Source: Methanoregula sp. PtaB.Bin085
Lineage (GTDB): Archaea > Halobacteriota > Methanomicrobia > Methanomicrobiales > Methanospirillaceae
Length of the DNA: 64,000 nucleotides
Assembly: GCF_002067035.1 (NCBI RefSeq)
Contig: NZ_MVQB01000034.1
Span: 27,314 to 91,313, forward strand
Direction: 5' to 3'
Made by a program: the position numbers and the translations under genes. Positions within the stretch are counted from its first letter, which is position 1. Each line of letters begins with the position of its first letter. This document shows positions 17,574 through 26,887 of this stretch, piece after piece. Under the pieces are notes generated by a model. The model had not been told where the DNA came from, searched no databases, and worked only from the letters and a program-made list of their open reading frames with translations.

Positions 17574-19571
17574 CTATTCGTACGTCTGGCCAAAGAGCCC
17601 GGCTATCTCCCGGATGGTTCTGTCAGAACAGAATACTATGAGGGAGTCACCGGCCTGCAACCGGGTAGCGGCGTCGGCCGTGACGCTGGTATCCCCGTTC
17701 CTCCGGAGACCACAGTCGGCAATCCCGTACTGCTCCTTCAGCCGCAGGTCGGCGAGGGTCTTTCCTTCGGCAGGAGATTTCGGCTCGACCGTCAGCATAT
17801 GAATGCGGAGGGACGAGAGTACCTCGTCCATGCCCGGGACGGAGTTACCGTCCTGCCCGTTCTTCACGAACTTGGCATAGCCCCACTCCTGCAGCTTCGC
17901 CACAATCTTGCCGATCTCGGACTCCGGCAGCTGGTATTTCCTGAGCGTTCGGGTGAAGATCTCCTTTGCCGATTCGTACTCCTCGGAGATAACCTCGTCC
18001 GCACCAAGGTCGAGCAGGTACTGTGCATTGCGGACATGCTCGGTGCGGGCGATAATGTAGAGCGACGGTGCCATTGCCCGGGCCTTGTGGACAATATGGG
18101 GGATCGCCTCTTGTGCGGAGACAACGACGACAAGTGCCCGGGCACGGCAGATTCCGGCATGTCCGAGCACCTCCTCCTGCATTGCATCTCCGAAGATGAA
18201 GAACGGGTGGCGGGCAGATCTTTCCCGCCGGATAACGTCAGGGTTCAGCTCGATGACCGTGTAGGGAATTCCCGTGATCTCAGCGGCCCGGGCAACGCTT
18301 TTTCCGGTGATACCGTAGCCTGCGATCACGATATGGTCGGATAACAGCCCTGTAGCATCCGTCATGCCGGCACCGGATCCGGAGCCAGGCTCATTCCGAG
18401 CGGGTGCCATCCGGTAGTAAAAACCGACAGCGCGGGGCGAAACCTGCATGAAGACGGGTGTCAGGGCCATCGTAATGATAGCCGAAGCAAGGAACAGCTG
18501 GTAGATCATTTCGGGTATGAACCCGGCGTCAAGGCCGCTCTTTGCCAGCACGAAGGAGAACTCCCCCACCTGGCAGAGGGCGAAGCCGGTGATGATCGCG
18601 ATCCGCGCCGGCATGCCGAGAACAGATGCTGCGAATATTCCCGTGAAAACCTTGATACCGATTATGAGAGTGACGATGATCAGGATCAGGATAATAAATC
18701 CGGGATTGCCAAGGATGGCGTCGGTGTCGAGCAGCATGCCGATGGAGAGAAAAAAGATCGCGGCAAACACGTCGCGGAACGGGATGATGTGACTGAGTGC
18801 ATCAATATTGTAATCGGATTCGCCGATGATGAGGCCGGCAATAAAAGCACCCAGCGTGTACGAGAGGCCGGCCTGGTTCGTGATCCACGCGATGACGATG
18901 CATAACCCGGCAACCGTGATGAAGAAGAGCTCCCTGCTCTTCTGCCGTGCAACGCGGTACAGAACGCCGGGGATGACCCAGCGGGACAGGACGATGACAA
19001 TACAGAGAATGCCGGCAACCTTCACAATAGTCAGGGGGAGGTTTGAAAAACCGGAACCTCCGCTGCCCATGAAGTGCGGCAGGATGAGGATCATCGGGAT
19101 GATGGCAAGGTCCTGGAAGATCAGGATCCCAAGGAGCGTCCGGCCCTGCAGCGTATCCAATTCCCGCCGTTCCTGCAGAACTTTCATCACGATCGCAGTA
19201 CTTGAGAGCGAAATGATAAGCCCGAAAACGAACGCCGAAGCTGGCGGGACGCCGAGTGCCTGGGCAACAAACGTGATCGCCGCGACGGTGGTGACAAGTT
19301 GCACAAGGCCGCCAATGATGACAGTCCGCCATGATCTGAGAAGTTTGTCAAACGAGAACTCGAGCCCTATGGTAAAGAGGAGGAGCATGATCCCGATCTC
19401 GCCAAAGGTCTCAATGCTGTCAACGTTTTCGATAAGGGCAAAACCATACGGTCCTGCGAGCATGCCGATGACAAGGAACGAGACGATGCTGGGGAGCCGG
19501 AAAGCCAGGCTGATGTACAGGAATACGATGGAGATGACGGCAATTCCCGCAAGGGCGAGCATGAAATCCAT
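17574..19571 (-). CDS. Kef-type cation/proton antiporter with TrkA-N and TrkA-C domains
   Basis: This 665-residue protein is a CPA2-family monovalent cation:proton antiporter, probably for potassium or sodium. Residues about 1-385 form around twelve membrane helices. A Rossmann-type RCK-N domain (about 410-545, DHIVIAGYGITGKSVARAA) binds a nucleotide that gates transport, and an RCK-C domain closes the protein (about 585-660). A strong ribosome site, GGGAGGAAAT, precedes the ATG at 19571, fixing the start. It is followed by the PrpE-like gene on the same strand, with 177 bases between. Confidence 0.92.
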   Translation of the reverse strand: MDFMLALAGIAVISIVFLYISLAFRLPSIVSFLVIGMLAGPYGFALIENVDSIETFGEIGIMLLLFTIGLEFSFDKLLRSWRTVIIGGLVQLVTTVAAITFVAQALGVPPASAFVFGLIISLSSTAIVMKVLQERRELDTLQGRTLLGILIFQDLAIIPMILILPHFMGSGGSGFSNLPLTIVKVAGILCIVIVLSRWVIPGVLYRVARQKSRELFFITVAGLCIVIAWITNQAGLSYTLGAFIAGLIIGESDYNIDALSHIIPFRDVFAAIFFLSIGMLLDTDAILGNPGFIILILIIVTLIIGIKVFTGIFAASVLGMPARIAIITGFALCQVGEFSFVLAKSGLDAGFIPEMIYQLFLASAIITMALTPVFMQVSPRAVGFYYRMAPARNEPGSGSGAGMTDATGLLSDHIVIAGYGITGKSVARAAEITGIPYTVIELNPDVIRRERSARHPFFIFGDAMQEEVLGHAGICRARALVVVVSAQEAIPHIVHKARAMAPSLYIIARTEHVRNAQYLLDLGADEVISEEYESAKEIFTRTLRKYQLPESEIGKIVAKLQEWGYAKFVKNGQDGNSVPGMDEVLSSLRIHMLTVEPKSPAEGKTLADLRLKEQYGIADCGLRRNGDTSVTADAATRLQAGDSLIVFCSDRTIREIAGLFGQTYE

Positions 19572-19926
19572 TATTTCCTCCCGTAATCAGAATGAAACTG
19601 GAGGCAGCCGATAAATGGCAGGAAATCCCGGAAATCAGCCATTTTCAGGATCATGGGTATGTCAGTTCTCCTAAGTGTATTGCTCTGATTCCTGAAGATG
19701 CATTCCATCGTGGCCTGAACCTGGGAGCCTGATGACCAGAATCCTGGGAGATGGTATAGGAGTATTACATTCTGTACCGTATCATCCGGAATTTGAATTA
19801 TCGATCCATGGATCGTGAATATGATCCGGTTTCCTTGAAAAATATATCAAAACCATCATTTGTGATACCAGGTTGTTTCCAAAACGTTTATATGCCCTTC
19901 TCCGGATGATATCATAAAGATGGGTT
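19572..19926. other. Intergenic region with palindromes upstream of the serine recombinase
   Basis: No gene is visible here. A perfect 14-bp palindrome CGATCCATGGATCG lies at 19802-19815, and a 10-bp palindrome ATGATATCAT at 19906-19915, twelve bases before the recombinase start. A TATA-like TTTATATG lies at 19887-19894. The palindromes may be operators or recombination sites for the neighbouring enzyme. Confidence 0.5.
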
Positions 19927-20544
19927 ATGATACTAGGATATGTCAGAACCTCTTCCATGTCGGAAGATGAACAGGATCAGATCCGGCTGCTTGCAACGTA
20001 TGGTGTGAACGTTGCCAATATCTTCGTCGACTGCAACATTCCCGGATCCGTCCCGCCTTCCCGGCGGGAGGGCTTTACCCGGATGATCAGTTTTATCCGG
20101 GATCATTTCGTCACCCACGTATATACCTGTGAACTTGACAGGCTTGGAGGAAACCCGGCCGATGCTCTTTGCGCCATCCGCGATATCGGGCATCTTGGCG
20201 TCTGCGTCCAGTCACTGTCTCCTCACGAATCGTGGTGGAACTGCGATCCGTCGATACACCCCCTTATCATCCATGTCATGGCATGGTGCGCCCGGCAGGA
20301 ACATGAGAGCCGTATCGAACGGACCCGGGCAGGGATCCGGAAAGCCAGATCGGAAGGGAAGCATTGCGGGCGACCTTTCCGGGAAATTGACTGGTTGTAT
20401 GTTGAATCGCTTCACGAGAAGGGCATGAATTACCGGAAGATTGCTGAGACTATCAGCGTGCCATATATTACTCTTATCAGGAGGAAAAAACATCATCTCC
20501 GGAACATGGGAGATTCGAGCCCGGGCCAGGGAATGGTACAATAG
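19927..20544 (+). CDS. Orphan small serine recombinase (resolvase/invertase type)
   Basis: The 205-residue product matches the resolvase family in length. The N-terminal catalytic strand reads LGYVRTSSMSEDEQ, with the nucleophilic Ser at position 9 or 10; the second-shell arginine motif is ELDRLGG, slightly different from the common LDRLxR. The long E-helix is QEHESRIERTRAGIRKARSE, and a helix-turn-helix DNA-binding tail is at about 150-195 (MNYRKIAETISVPYITLIRR). No transposase, inverted repeats or cargo genes flank it, so it may be a stand-alone inversion or resolution enzyme or a remnant of an element. Codon use looks ordinary. Confidence 0.85.
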   Translation: MILGYVRTSSMSEDEQDQIRLLATYGVNVANIFVDCNIPGSVPPSRREGFTRMISFIRDHFVTHVYTCELDRLGGNPADALCAIRDIGHLGVCVQSLSPHESWWNCDPSIHPLIIHVMAWCARQEHESRIERTRAGIRKARSEGKHCGRPFREIDWLYVESLHEKGMNYRKIAETISVPYITLIRRKKHHLRNMGDSSPGQGMVQ

Positions 20545-20719
20545 GTATCCGGACTCTGATATCTTCACGTCTCGTTCTTTATCATGAGATGCATCTTTCG
20601 AATCTGTCAGGTAAAGAATCCGGAAGAAAAGAGAACGAATGTAAAAATGCCCGCCAAAAAGTCTGTTCTGGCAGTTTACAGGATACCGGTCCATAAACGC
20701 GGGAAATCGGTAAAAGAAG

Positions 20720-20793
20720 TGCCCCAGGCCTGATTTGAACAGGCGACAACCAGATCTTCAGTCTGGCGCTCTCCCGGGCTGAGCTACTAGGGC
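20720..20793 (-). tRNA. tRNA-Phe (anticodon GAA)
   Basis: The reverse complement folds into a standard cloverleaf: acceptor GCCCTAG pairs with CTGGGGC, the D arm contains AGCTCAGCCCGGGAGAGC, the anticodon stem-loop CCAGA-CTGAAGA-TCTGG gives anticodon GAA (Phe), and the T-loop is GTTCAAATC. The discriminator is A, and no CCA is encoded. A TATA-like TTTATTA lies about 28-34 bases upstream on the minus strand (20821-20827). Confidence 0.96.
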
Positions 20794-20820
20794 AGGAGTA
20801 TAATGGTTGTTTCTTGTCAC

Positions 20821-20827
20821 TAATAAA
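20821..20827 (-). promoter_or_regulatory. TATA box of tRNA-Phe
   Basis: Reads TTTATTA on the minus strand, 28 bases before the tRNA 5' end, the spacing expected of an archaeal TATA box. Confidence 0.6.
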
Positions 20828-20908
20828 TGATCTGTTCCATTTTTCAGGACGGGCGTGACCTCCTGTACCCGCTCTTTTTTATATGCGCCGCGATGACAGT
20901 ATTAACCA

Positions 20909-21877
20909 ATGCCGCCTCCGGATACCGGTGAGAACGAGTCAGGACTTGCAAACGCGATCAGGAGCCGGACAGCACATGTTGTCCACCTGACCCATAACGA
21001 TCTCGATGCCGTGGGAGCCGATGCGATCCACCGGATGAAATTCGGCGGTGACGGGGTGTTCACGATCTGGAGTTCGGTGGGAAAATTCTCCGCCCTGTTT
21101 GCGCTGGTCGCATCGTGCGAGGGAAAGGGCGACCTGCTCTCGATCTCCGACCTCGGGTACCAGAAAGATGCCGAGACGCTCGCAGCCCGGGCAAAGAAGA
21201 ACGGGTGGATCGTTGAGTGGCGCGACCACCACCGGTGGCGTGATGACGAGATCCGAAAGACAGAGGCTGTTGTCAGCCTTCTCCATATCGATACAGCCGT
21301 CTGCGGTACAGGTATCGTTGCACGCGATCTTGCACCGGACAATCATTCAGCAGCAGAGGTTGCACGGGTAGTCTGCGATTACGATCTCTGGAAACATGCC
21401 GATCCCCGTTCCGCCGTACTCGGCCAGGTGCTGCAGAAAAAGGAGAACCGGGACCATGTCCGCGACTGTCTCGTCAAGGGAATTTTCACGGACGACCATA
21501 TTGAACGAGAATATGCCGCTATACGAGCCGAGATGGCTGCGATGATGAGACGGAGCCTGCAGAAAGCGACATTCATCACCGGAGGGAAATACCGGATCGT
21601 GTTTGCGCCGCTGTATGGGTACCCGAGCGAGACCGCCCACTTCATACGCGACCAGAAGAACACCGAAATAGAAGTTATCATTGGGAGAGACGGCAAGTTC
21701 TCGATCCGGTCCGTCCCCCCGATCAGCCACCTTATCGCCCGGGAGTTCGGCGGCGGGGGCCACCCGAACGCTGCCGGCGGATCGTTCAACTTCACGGTCA
21801 TCGAGCGGTTCACATGGTGGCTCTTCAAGAAGAGCCGGCACTTCGACGATCTGGTGAAGGTTGCCGGCCGGTTTTAA
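20909..21877 (+). CDS. DHH/DHHA1-family phosphoesterase
   Basis: This 322-residue cytoplasmic protein belongs to the DHH phosphoesterase superfamily (RecJ, nanoRNase/pAp phosphatase, polyphosphatases). Metal-binding motifs are HLTHNDLDAVGADA (about 26-39), ISDLG (about 76) and the DHH at about 104-106 (EWRDHHRW). The DHHA1 substrate domain closes with the glycine-rich EFGGGGHPNAAGGSFNF (about 284-300), which binds the phosphate of short nucleic acids in known members. An oligoribonuclease or phosphatase role is probable but the substrate is not set by sequence. It stands alone downstream of tRNA-Phe, which faces the other way. Confidence 0.88.
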   Translation: MPPPDTGENESGLANAIRSRTAHVVHLTHNDLDAVGADAIHRMKFGGDGVFTIWSSVGKFSALFALVASCEGKGDLLSISDLGYQKDAETLAARAKKNGWIVEWRDHHRWRDDEIRKTEAVVSLLHIDTAVCGTGIVARDLAPDNHSAAEVARVVCDYDLWKHADPRSAVLGQVLQKKENRDHVRDCLVKGIFTDDHIEREYAAIRAEMAAMMRRSLQKATFITGGKYRIVFAPLYGYPSETAHFIRDQKNTEIEVIIGRDGKFSIRSVPPISHLIAREFGGGGHPNAAGGSFNFTVIERFTWWLFKKSRHFDDLVKVAGRF

Positions 21878-22097
21878 CCGCCGTGGATGCCACTGCCAGG
21901 TCCGCGGTGGGCACCTGCGAGGCAGAAGGGGATCACCCTCGCAATTCCGCTGAGTGCAGCAAAGAAAGGATTTCAACATTAGGTCCCGACGAAAATTGCA
22001 TTCCATGGATCATTGGTTCTACCGGCAGGTTCACGATTTAACCCCCGGGATCCCGTCAATATATACCTGCAACGGCTCAACACCGATCTGATCAGCT

Positions 22098-22601
22098 ATG
22101 AAGAAGGTTCATGCAGTTTTTCTTTTCCTCTGTATTATTGCTCTGGCAGCCATGCCGGTCCAGGCCTTCACTGCAAAATCCCTCACGATAAAACTGTCCG
22201 GTAACGGCGATGCGGAGATGGATATGCAGTATGATCTCTCGTTCCTTGAACAGAGTGCGGTTTTTTTCAGGATTGCCGATCCAGCCGCGGAGCTGAAAAA
22301 TGCGTTCGATTCCCATTCTGCCGTTCCGGTAACTGTCCCGATGGCGACAGATTCGTCCGCAGTTGTGATTATCCCCTCCTTTGCAGAAACCAGCAGTACT
22401 GCCAGTGAAAAGACCACCATGATCACCCCGGCCCTCTCGTTTGAACGGGCCCAGCAGGTGATGGACGAGTACTGGTTTGCCCCCCTCATATCCCCCGACT
22501 TCTCCCCGGGAGTCACGACGGTTATCTTTCCGGACGGGCACCGGGATTATTATTATGATACCCTGACAGTTCCCTCTGTGAAACATATCCTGAAAACATG
22601 A
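22098..22601 (+). CDS. Secreted protein of unknown function
   Basis: The 167-residue product has a classical signal peptide (KKVHAVFLFLCIIALAAMPVQA, residues 2-23). The mature part reads as beta-rich (SLTIKLSGNGDAEMDMQYDL), followed by an Ala/Thr/Ser stretch and a C-terminal segment FPDGHRDYYYDT. It has no membrane anchor or lipobox, so it is exported or periplasm-like. I do not recognise the domain, and its neighbours (DHH phosphoesterase, unknown gene) give no clue. Confidence 0.7.
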   Translation: MKKVHAVFLFLCIIALAAMPVQAFTAKSLTIKLSGNGDAEMDMQYDLSFLEQSAVFFRIADPAAELKNAFDSHSAVPVTVPMATDSSAVVIIPSFAETSSTASEKTTMITPALSFERAQQVMDEYWFAPLISPDFSPGVTTVIFPDGHRDYYYDTLTVPSVKHILKT

Positions 22602-22693
22602 ACCGGCCCGGTACATTTTTTTCGTGACAAAAGAACCCCGACTCCGGATACTTGTGACAGGCTGACGAGTCTTCATCCCCCTTTATGGATTAT

Positions 22694-23485
22694 TTACCCT
22701 GAATATATCGCGTGCGAAACAATCTCCTTCCAGTAATCCCCGTCCCCTTCCGCATCGTACCCTGCTGCCACAATCTGGTCCGGGTCGAGATGGGAGAGCG
22801 CAAGGCTGATCGATGCCGGGTCCGGGTCAGTGAGATAAATCCGTCTGAGTGTATATTCTGCCGTCAGATCGAAGACAGTTGCCAGCTGGTCCTTTCCGGC
22901 TGCAACCTGCTGCTGATGTTCCAGCAGCATCGCCAGCGTGTCGCGATCCGGTGAGGGTGAAAAGAAGAAGACTTTCTGGCGGGCCAGTGCTGCCAGTTCC
23001 GCCTCATCCATACGGTCTGCAATAAGGACATGACCGGCAACACCCGTGTCCCTCATCGCGCGCAGAATCGTGCTGTATGCGTCGCAGATTGCAGTACTCC
23101 ACTCGTCATCATCGTCATAGTGGGAATGGGTAATTCCCAGTTCGTGGGGCGCCGGCATGGCACACCATGCACCCTTTGCCTGTACGACAATCCCGGCAGC
23201 ATCTTCGATGATCGCGGGGGTATCCGCGTGGATCTCCCCTGTTGCCCTCTTGTCCGTGACACCTGCAAGGCACTGGAAGATCCTATCCCCGTAGAACCTG
23301 CCGCCTGCACAGGTAAGTCCTATCCCTGCCGTTATCTGGGGGGCGAGCGACCGCTCGAGCCGGTATGTTACGATATCGGCAATTCTCCCCCGGTGCTCCG
23401 CGATCCACTCCGCAAGGCCCGCTATGTCCGGCAGCCCGGGTTCTCCACCGAATGCACGGGTTGCAAGCGTTCGCCGTTTCGCCAT
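22694..23485 (-). CDS. Conserved-looking cytoplasmic protein of unknown function
   Basis: The 263-residue soluble protein has a mixed alpha/beta composition with no signal peptide. Its middle holds a striking acidic run in ITHSHYDDDDEWS, next to two histidines and a cysteine (WCAMPAPHELG), suggestive of a metal site. Residues 135-165 (ICDAYSTILRAMRDTGVAGHVLIADRMDEAELAAL) look like an alternating helix-strand fold. It is divergent from metG with 36 bases between the starts, so they share a promoter region. I do not recognise the family. Confidence 0.72.
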   Translation of the reverse strand: MAKRRTLATRAFGGEPGLPDIAGLAEWIAEHRGRIADIVTYRLERSLAPQITAGIGLTCAGGRFYGDRIFQCLAGVTDKRATGEIHADTPAIIEDAAGIVVQAKGAWCAMPAPHELGITHSHYDDDDEWSTAICDAYSTILRAMRDTGVAGHVLIADRMDEAELAALARQKVFFFSPSPDRDTLAMLLEHQQQVAAGKDQLATVFDLTAEYTLRRIYLTDPDPASISLALSHLDPDQIVAAGYDAEGDGDYWKEIVSHAIYSG

Positions 23486-23521
23486 ATACAGATCTTATTA
23501 CCCATAAGCATCTAAAACGTA

Positions 23522-25513
23522 ATGATGAATCCGCCACCGCTGCTCGTCACGTGCGGGCTGCCGTACACCAACGGCCCCTGCCATCTCGGTCACCTGCGAA
23601 CGTACGTCCCTGCAGACATGTACGTCCGCTACATGCGGCGGGCAGGCGAAGAGGTCGTCTTCGTCTGCGGGTCGGACAACCACGGGACCCCGATTGTGGT
23701 TTCGGCAGAAGACGCCGGCATCACTCCCCGTGCCCTTTCCGAACAGTACCACCGCCATTTCGACGAGACGTTCAGACGGATGAACGTCATATTCGATCGC
23801 TTCGGCATGACTGACGATCCCGCGAACCACCGGCGGGCACAATCGATCGTGTCTCAGCTCGTGAAGAACGGGTACATCTATCGGCAGATCGTCCACCAGG
23901 CTTACTGCACGAAGTGCAAACGGTTCCTGCCGGATCGGTATGTGGAAGGGATCTGCCCCCACTGCGGCAAGCCGGCCCGTGGCGACGAGTGCGACCAGGG
24001 GTGCGGCAAGCACCTCGAGCCGGGTGAGATCAAGGACCCGGTCTGCCGGGTCTGCGGGACGAAGGCGGAGTTCCGCGACCAGGAGCATTTCTTCTTCCGG
24101 CTCTCGGCATTCAAAGACTTCCTCCTCCCCTACCTCGACCAGGTCCGGGGCACGAGCAATGCAAAGAACTACGCCATCGGCTGGATAAAGGACGAACTCC
24201 ACGACTGGTGCATCACCCGTACGCTCGAGTGGGGTGTGAAGTTCCCCGGCCGCGATGACCTCGTGGTCTATGTCTGGGTCGACGCCCCGATCGGCTACAT
24301 TGCATTCACCGAGGAGTGGGCGAAAGCGAACGGGAAGGACTGGAAGCGCTACTGGTGCGGGGACAACCGCGTCACCCATTTCATCGGCGGCGACATCATC
24401 TACCACCACACGATTTTCTGGCCTGCGCTGCTCCACGGTGCAGGCTACGGCGTGCCGCATGCGGTAGTTGCGAGCGGGATGGTAAAAGTCGACGACCACA
24501 AGTTTTCGAAGTCGCGGGGCTACGTGGTCTGGACAAACGACGATTATCTTGACAGGGGACTTCCCGCGGATTACCTCCGCTACTACCTGCTCGCGTACAC
24601 GAGCCATACCAAGGAGCTGAACTTCGCATGGCCGCTCTTTGCAGAACGGATCAACAATGAGGTCGTCAACATCTTCGGTAACTTCGTGTACCGGACGCTC
24701 TACTTTGCCCAGAAGGAGTTCGACGGCATCCCCCCGGGAGCTGTTGAACCTGCGATCATGGCTGAGATTGAAATGACCCTCTCGACCGTCGATACGCTGA
24801 TGCGGGACTACGAGTTCAAAGGCGCTGTCGATGCAATCATGGGTCTTGCCGCGTTCGGGAACACGTATATCCAGACCAGTGCGCCGTGGAAACTGATCAA
24901 GACAGACCGGGCCGCTGCAGCGCAGGTGGTTAAGAACTGCTGCCAGATAGCAAAGGCGCTCGCCCTGCTCATCGAACCGGTGATGCCCGAGACGGCCCAG
25001 CGGTGCTGGGCACAGCTCGGGTACTACGACAAAGTGGCAGCGCACCCGCTCCGCGATGCAACCATCCCGGTTCCGGAGGCATGCATCAAGGCCCCCACTC
25101 CCCTGTTCGTCAAGATGGAAGAGACGCAGGTGAAAGAGCTCGATGCGCTCCTGCAGAAACGTGTTGCGGATGCGAACAGGAAAGCGGAGAAGATCCCTGT
25201 GGTTACCTTCGAGGAATTCCAGAAACTTGACCTGCGGACAGGAAAAGTCCTCTCTGCAGAAGCCGTACCGAAATCGAACAAGCTCCTGAAACTGACGGTC
25301 GATATCGGGAGCGAGAAACGCCAGATCGTTGCCGGCATGCAGCAGTTCTACAAGCCCGAAGAACTGGTCGGGAAGGATGTCGTGGTCGTGACGAACCTTG
25401 CCCCGGCAAAGATCTTCGGCATCGAGAGCAACGGGATGGTTCTCGCTGCAGGAGATGCAGCGTCCCTGCTCGTGCCGCTGAAGCCGGTGGAACCGGGGAC
25501 GAAGATACGGTGA
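23522..25513 (+). CDS. metG: Methionyl-tRNA synthetase with C-terminal tRNA-binding domain
   Basis: This 663-residue class I synthetase charges tRNA-Met for initiation and elongation. The HIGH motif is GPCHLGH (about 20-26), the KMSKS-type loop is HKFSKSRG (about 328), and the connective domain has knuckles of CxxC type (YCTKCKRF, GICPHCGKP, CDQGCGKH, VCRVCGTK), the four-knuckle archaeal zinc arrangement. Residues about 565-663 form an EMAP/Trbp111 OB-fold (FQKLDLRTGKV, NLAPAKIFGIESNGM) that binds tRNA. A few archaea encode this domain separately; here it is fused. MetG starts at 23522, with a second ATG one codon later. Confidence 0.96.
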   Translation: MMNPPPLLVTCGLPYTNGPCHLGHLRTYVPADMYVRYMRRAGEEVVFVCGSDNHGTPIVVSAEDAGITPRALSEQYHRHFDETFRRMNVIFDRFGMTDDPANHRRAQSIVSQLVKNGYIYRQIVHQAYCTKCKRFLPDRYVEGICPHCGKPARGDECDQGCGKHLEPGEIKDPVCRVCGTKAEFRDQEHFFFRLSAFKDFLLPYLDQVRGTSNAKNYAIGWIKDELHDWCITRTLEWGVKFPGRDDLVVYVWVDAPIGYIAFTEEWAKANGKDWKRYWCGDNRVTHFIGGDIIYHHTIFWPALLHGAGYGVPHAVVASGMVKVDDHKFSKSRGYVVWTNDDYLDRGLPADYLRYYLLAYTSHTKELNFAWPLFAERINNEVVNIFGNFVYRTLYFAQKEFDGIPPGAVEPAIMAEIEMTLSTVDTLMRDYEFKGAVDAIMGLAAFGNTYIQTSAPWKLIKTDRAAAAQVVKNCCQIAKALALLIEPVMPETAQRCWAQLGYYDKVAAHPLRDATIPVPEACIKAPTPLFVKMEETQVKELDALLQKRVADANRKAEKIPVVTFEEFQKLDLRTGKVLSAEAVPKSNKLLKLTVDIGSEKRQIVAGMQQFYKPEELVGKDVVVVTNLAPAKIFGIESNGMVLAAGDAASLLVPLKPVEPGTKIR

Positions 25514-25550
25514 CCTCCCCGCCCTTTTTTCTGTCGGCAGTGTGATCCCG

Positions 25551-26216
25551 ATGCCCCGCCTCCGCACCATCCTTGAATGGGCTGTTATTCTCGTCCCGCT
25601 TCTCACCGTTGCGCTCGTTGTCTGGTTCCTGTTCTTCAGCGGTTCCGCCATCCCTCCGTCCGGCCTGCCCAACGCGACCGGGGGTTTCTACCAGGCGCCT
25701 CTCTCCCCGCCGCAGCAGTATTCAAAGACCCTTGGCAATTACCAGTACACACTCACCGCCTCGAATATCTACACCCTCGCCGGCCGGATCGTGGGCCGGC
25801 ATGAGTATCCGGCAGCCGCGCCGGATGGCATCATAGCTCTCGATCTGGCGGTGGTGAACGGCGAACTCATGAAGAAGGACATCCTTTCTTTCTTCACGTT
25901 CGAGATGGGGGACCGGACGCTGAAATACAGTTACGATATACCGACTGCCCTCGGCCTGACCGAAGAGTATATCGATGAACATATCAGCAACAACCACCTC
26001 GTGTTCCTGAATGCTACCCTGGAAAACGAAGTGAAAAAAGCTCCCGAGGGAAGCTGTATCATCCTTACGGGAAAACTCATCGATATCCGTGGCGTCTCTC
26101 CCGTTAACTTGTATATCATCAACACAAGCACGGTCCGGAATGACGGATACCCGGCGGGCTGCGAGATTATCCTTGTCGATTCGTTCTCGACGGTCAGTTG
26201 CGGGGACCGGCGCTGA
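25551..26216 (+). CDS. Membrane-anchored extracellular protein of unknown function
   Basis: The 221-residue product has one N-terminal membrane anchor (ILEWAVILVPLLTVALVVWF) after a short basic head, an Ala/Pro-rich stretch, and an outward-facing domain (about 65-221) rich in beta-strands (IIALDLAVVNGELMKK). The anchor lacks a cleavage-like site, so the protein is probably retained. It follows metG by 37 bases on the same strand. ATG 25551 is chosen, with a GTGAT about ten bases upstream; a GTG at 25542 would add three residues. Function unknown. Confidence 0.7.
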   Translation: MPRLRTILEWAVILVPLLTVALVVWFLFFSGSAIPPSGLPNATGGFYQAPLSPPQQYSKTLGNYQYTLTASNIYTLAGRIVGRHEYPAAAPDGIIALDLAVVNGELMKKDILSFFTFEMGDRTLKYSYDIPTALGLTEEYIDEHISNNHLVFLNATLENEVKKAPEGSCIILTGKLIDIRGVSPVNLYIINTSTVRNDGYPAGCEIILVDSFSTVSCGDRR

Positions 26217-26887
26217 GCGGTCTGTGCGGGAAAAAACAGGGATGTGCCGCCGGCCTGGTGCATGCCGGGGGCAATGTGCGGTGGTGTGCTGTGGATTGCA
26301 GTGTCTTGCTACGAGAGGAGCTCATGGTATCAGGACGACGAGGTCATCGATGCCCGGTCGCGGTGGCGCTGGACGATCGTTGTCGTCCTCCAGTTCTCGC
26401 TCGTCGCGACGTCCCTGAACCATCCTCCTGCCGGCATCCGGTGCGGTGTTTCCCGGACGGCGGTGAGTAATCCGTCAAGGACCGGACGTACCGCAATGCC
26501 GGTCTTTGTTTCCGAAGTCTGGCTGTTGTTTTCTGTCATGGCCTTTTCTCCGGACCCCCTGCATATACGCCGGCCCCGGGGGGCTCGGAATGTTCAGGAG
26601 GGTCCTATCTCCCCGGTTCGCGTATACCAGGATCCGGAAAGAAGGGACGCCGGGGAAAGCGTTCCGGCAATCCCTTCAGAGAGGACATGGTCCTTTACTC
26701 GGGGAAGAGTGTATGGCTGTCCCGCGTACTGCCGCGGGACCCACACTCTGATCAGAATGTCAGCTCATGCAGCATAAATATTCAAAAAATGTGCCCGGTC
26801 ACAGGTTCCCACCATGCGGTTCAACACTTGAACGGGCACAACGGAAAGGATATTAATCGTGGTATTTTCCCAAGCGTTCCGTGGCGG
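26217..26887. other. 670-base interval with no confident gene
   Basis: This lies between the anchored-protein gene and msrA. Open frames exist on both strands, but none shows a recognisable product. The plus-strand frame 26244-26777 begins with coding-like codon use and decays; the minus-strand frame 26330-26539 has a plausible promoter and is listed separately. It may hold a decayed gene. Confidence 0.4.
26330..26539 (-). CDS. Possible small gene or truncated gene start (69 residues), unresolved
   Basis: The frame is short but has the marks of a real start: a TATA-like GCGTATATGC about 25-30 bases upstream (26561-26570 on the minus strand), GGAG nine bases before the ATG, and an N-terminus of ordinary composition (MTENNSQTSETKTGIAVRPV). 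The second half reads less like protein, and a different frame through the same bases also looks coding-like, so a frameshift or a disrupted gene is possible. I do not recognise it. Confidence 0.25.
   Translation of the reverse strand: MTENNSQTSETKTGIAVRPVLDGLLTAVRETPHRMPAGGWFRDVATSENWRTTTIVQRHRDRASMTSSS

Noticed and set aside
19927..20793. Integrated element between the serine recombinase and tRNA-Phe
   Set aside because: tRNA genes are common integration sites, but I see no duplicate of the tRNA 3' end, no cargo genes, and only ~175 bases between recombinase and tRNA. No mobile element can be supported.
23498..25672. 724-codon minus-strand open frame
   Set aside because: Antisense to metG, which carries unmistakable synthetase motifs. 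Composition (Arg, Glu, His, Asp-rich) is that of a shadow frame.
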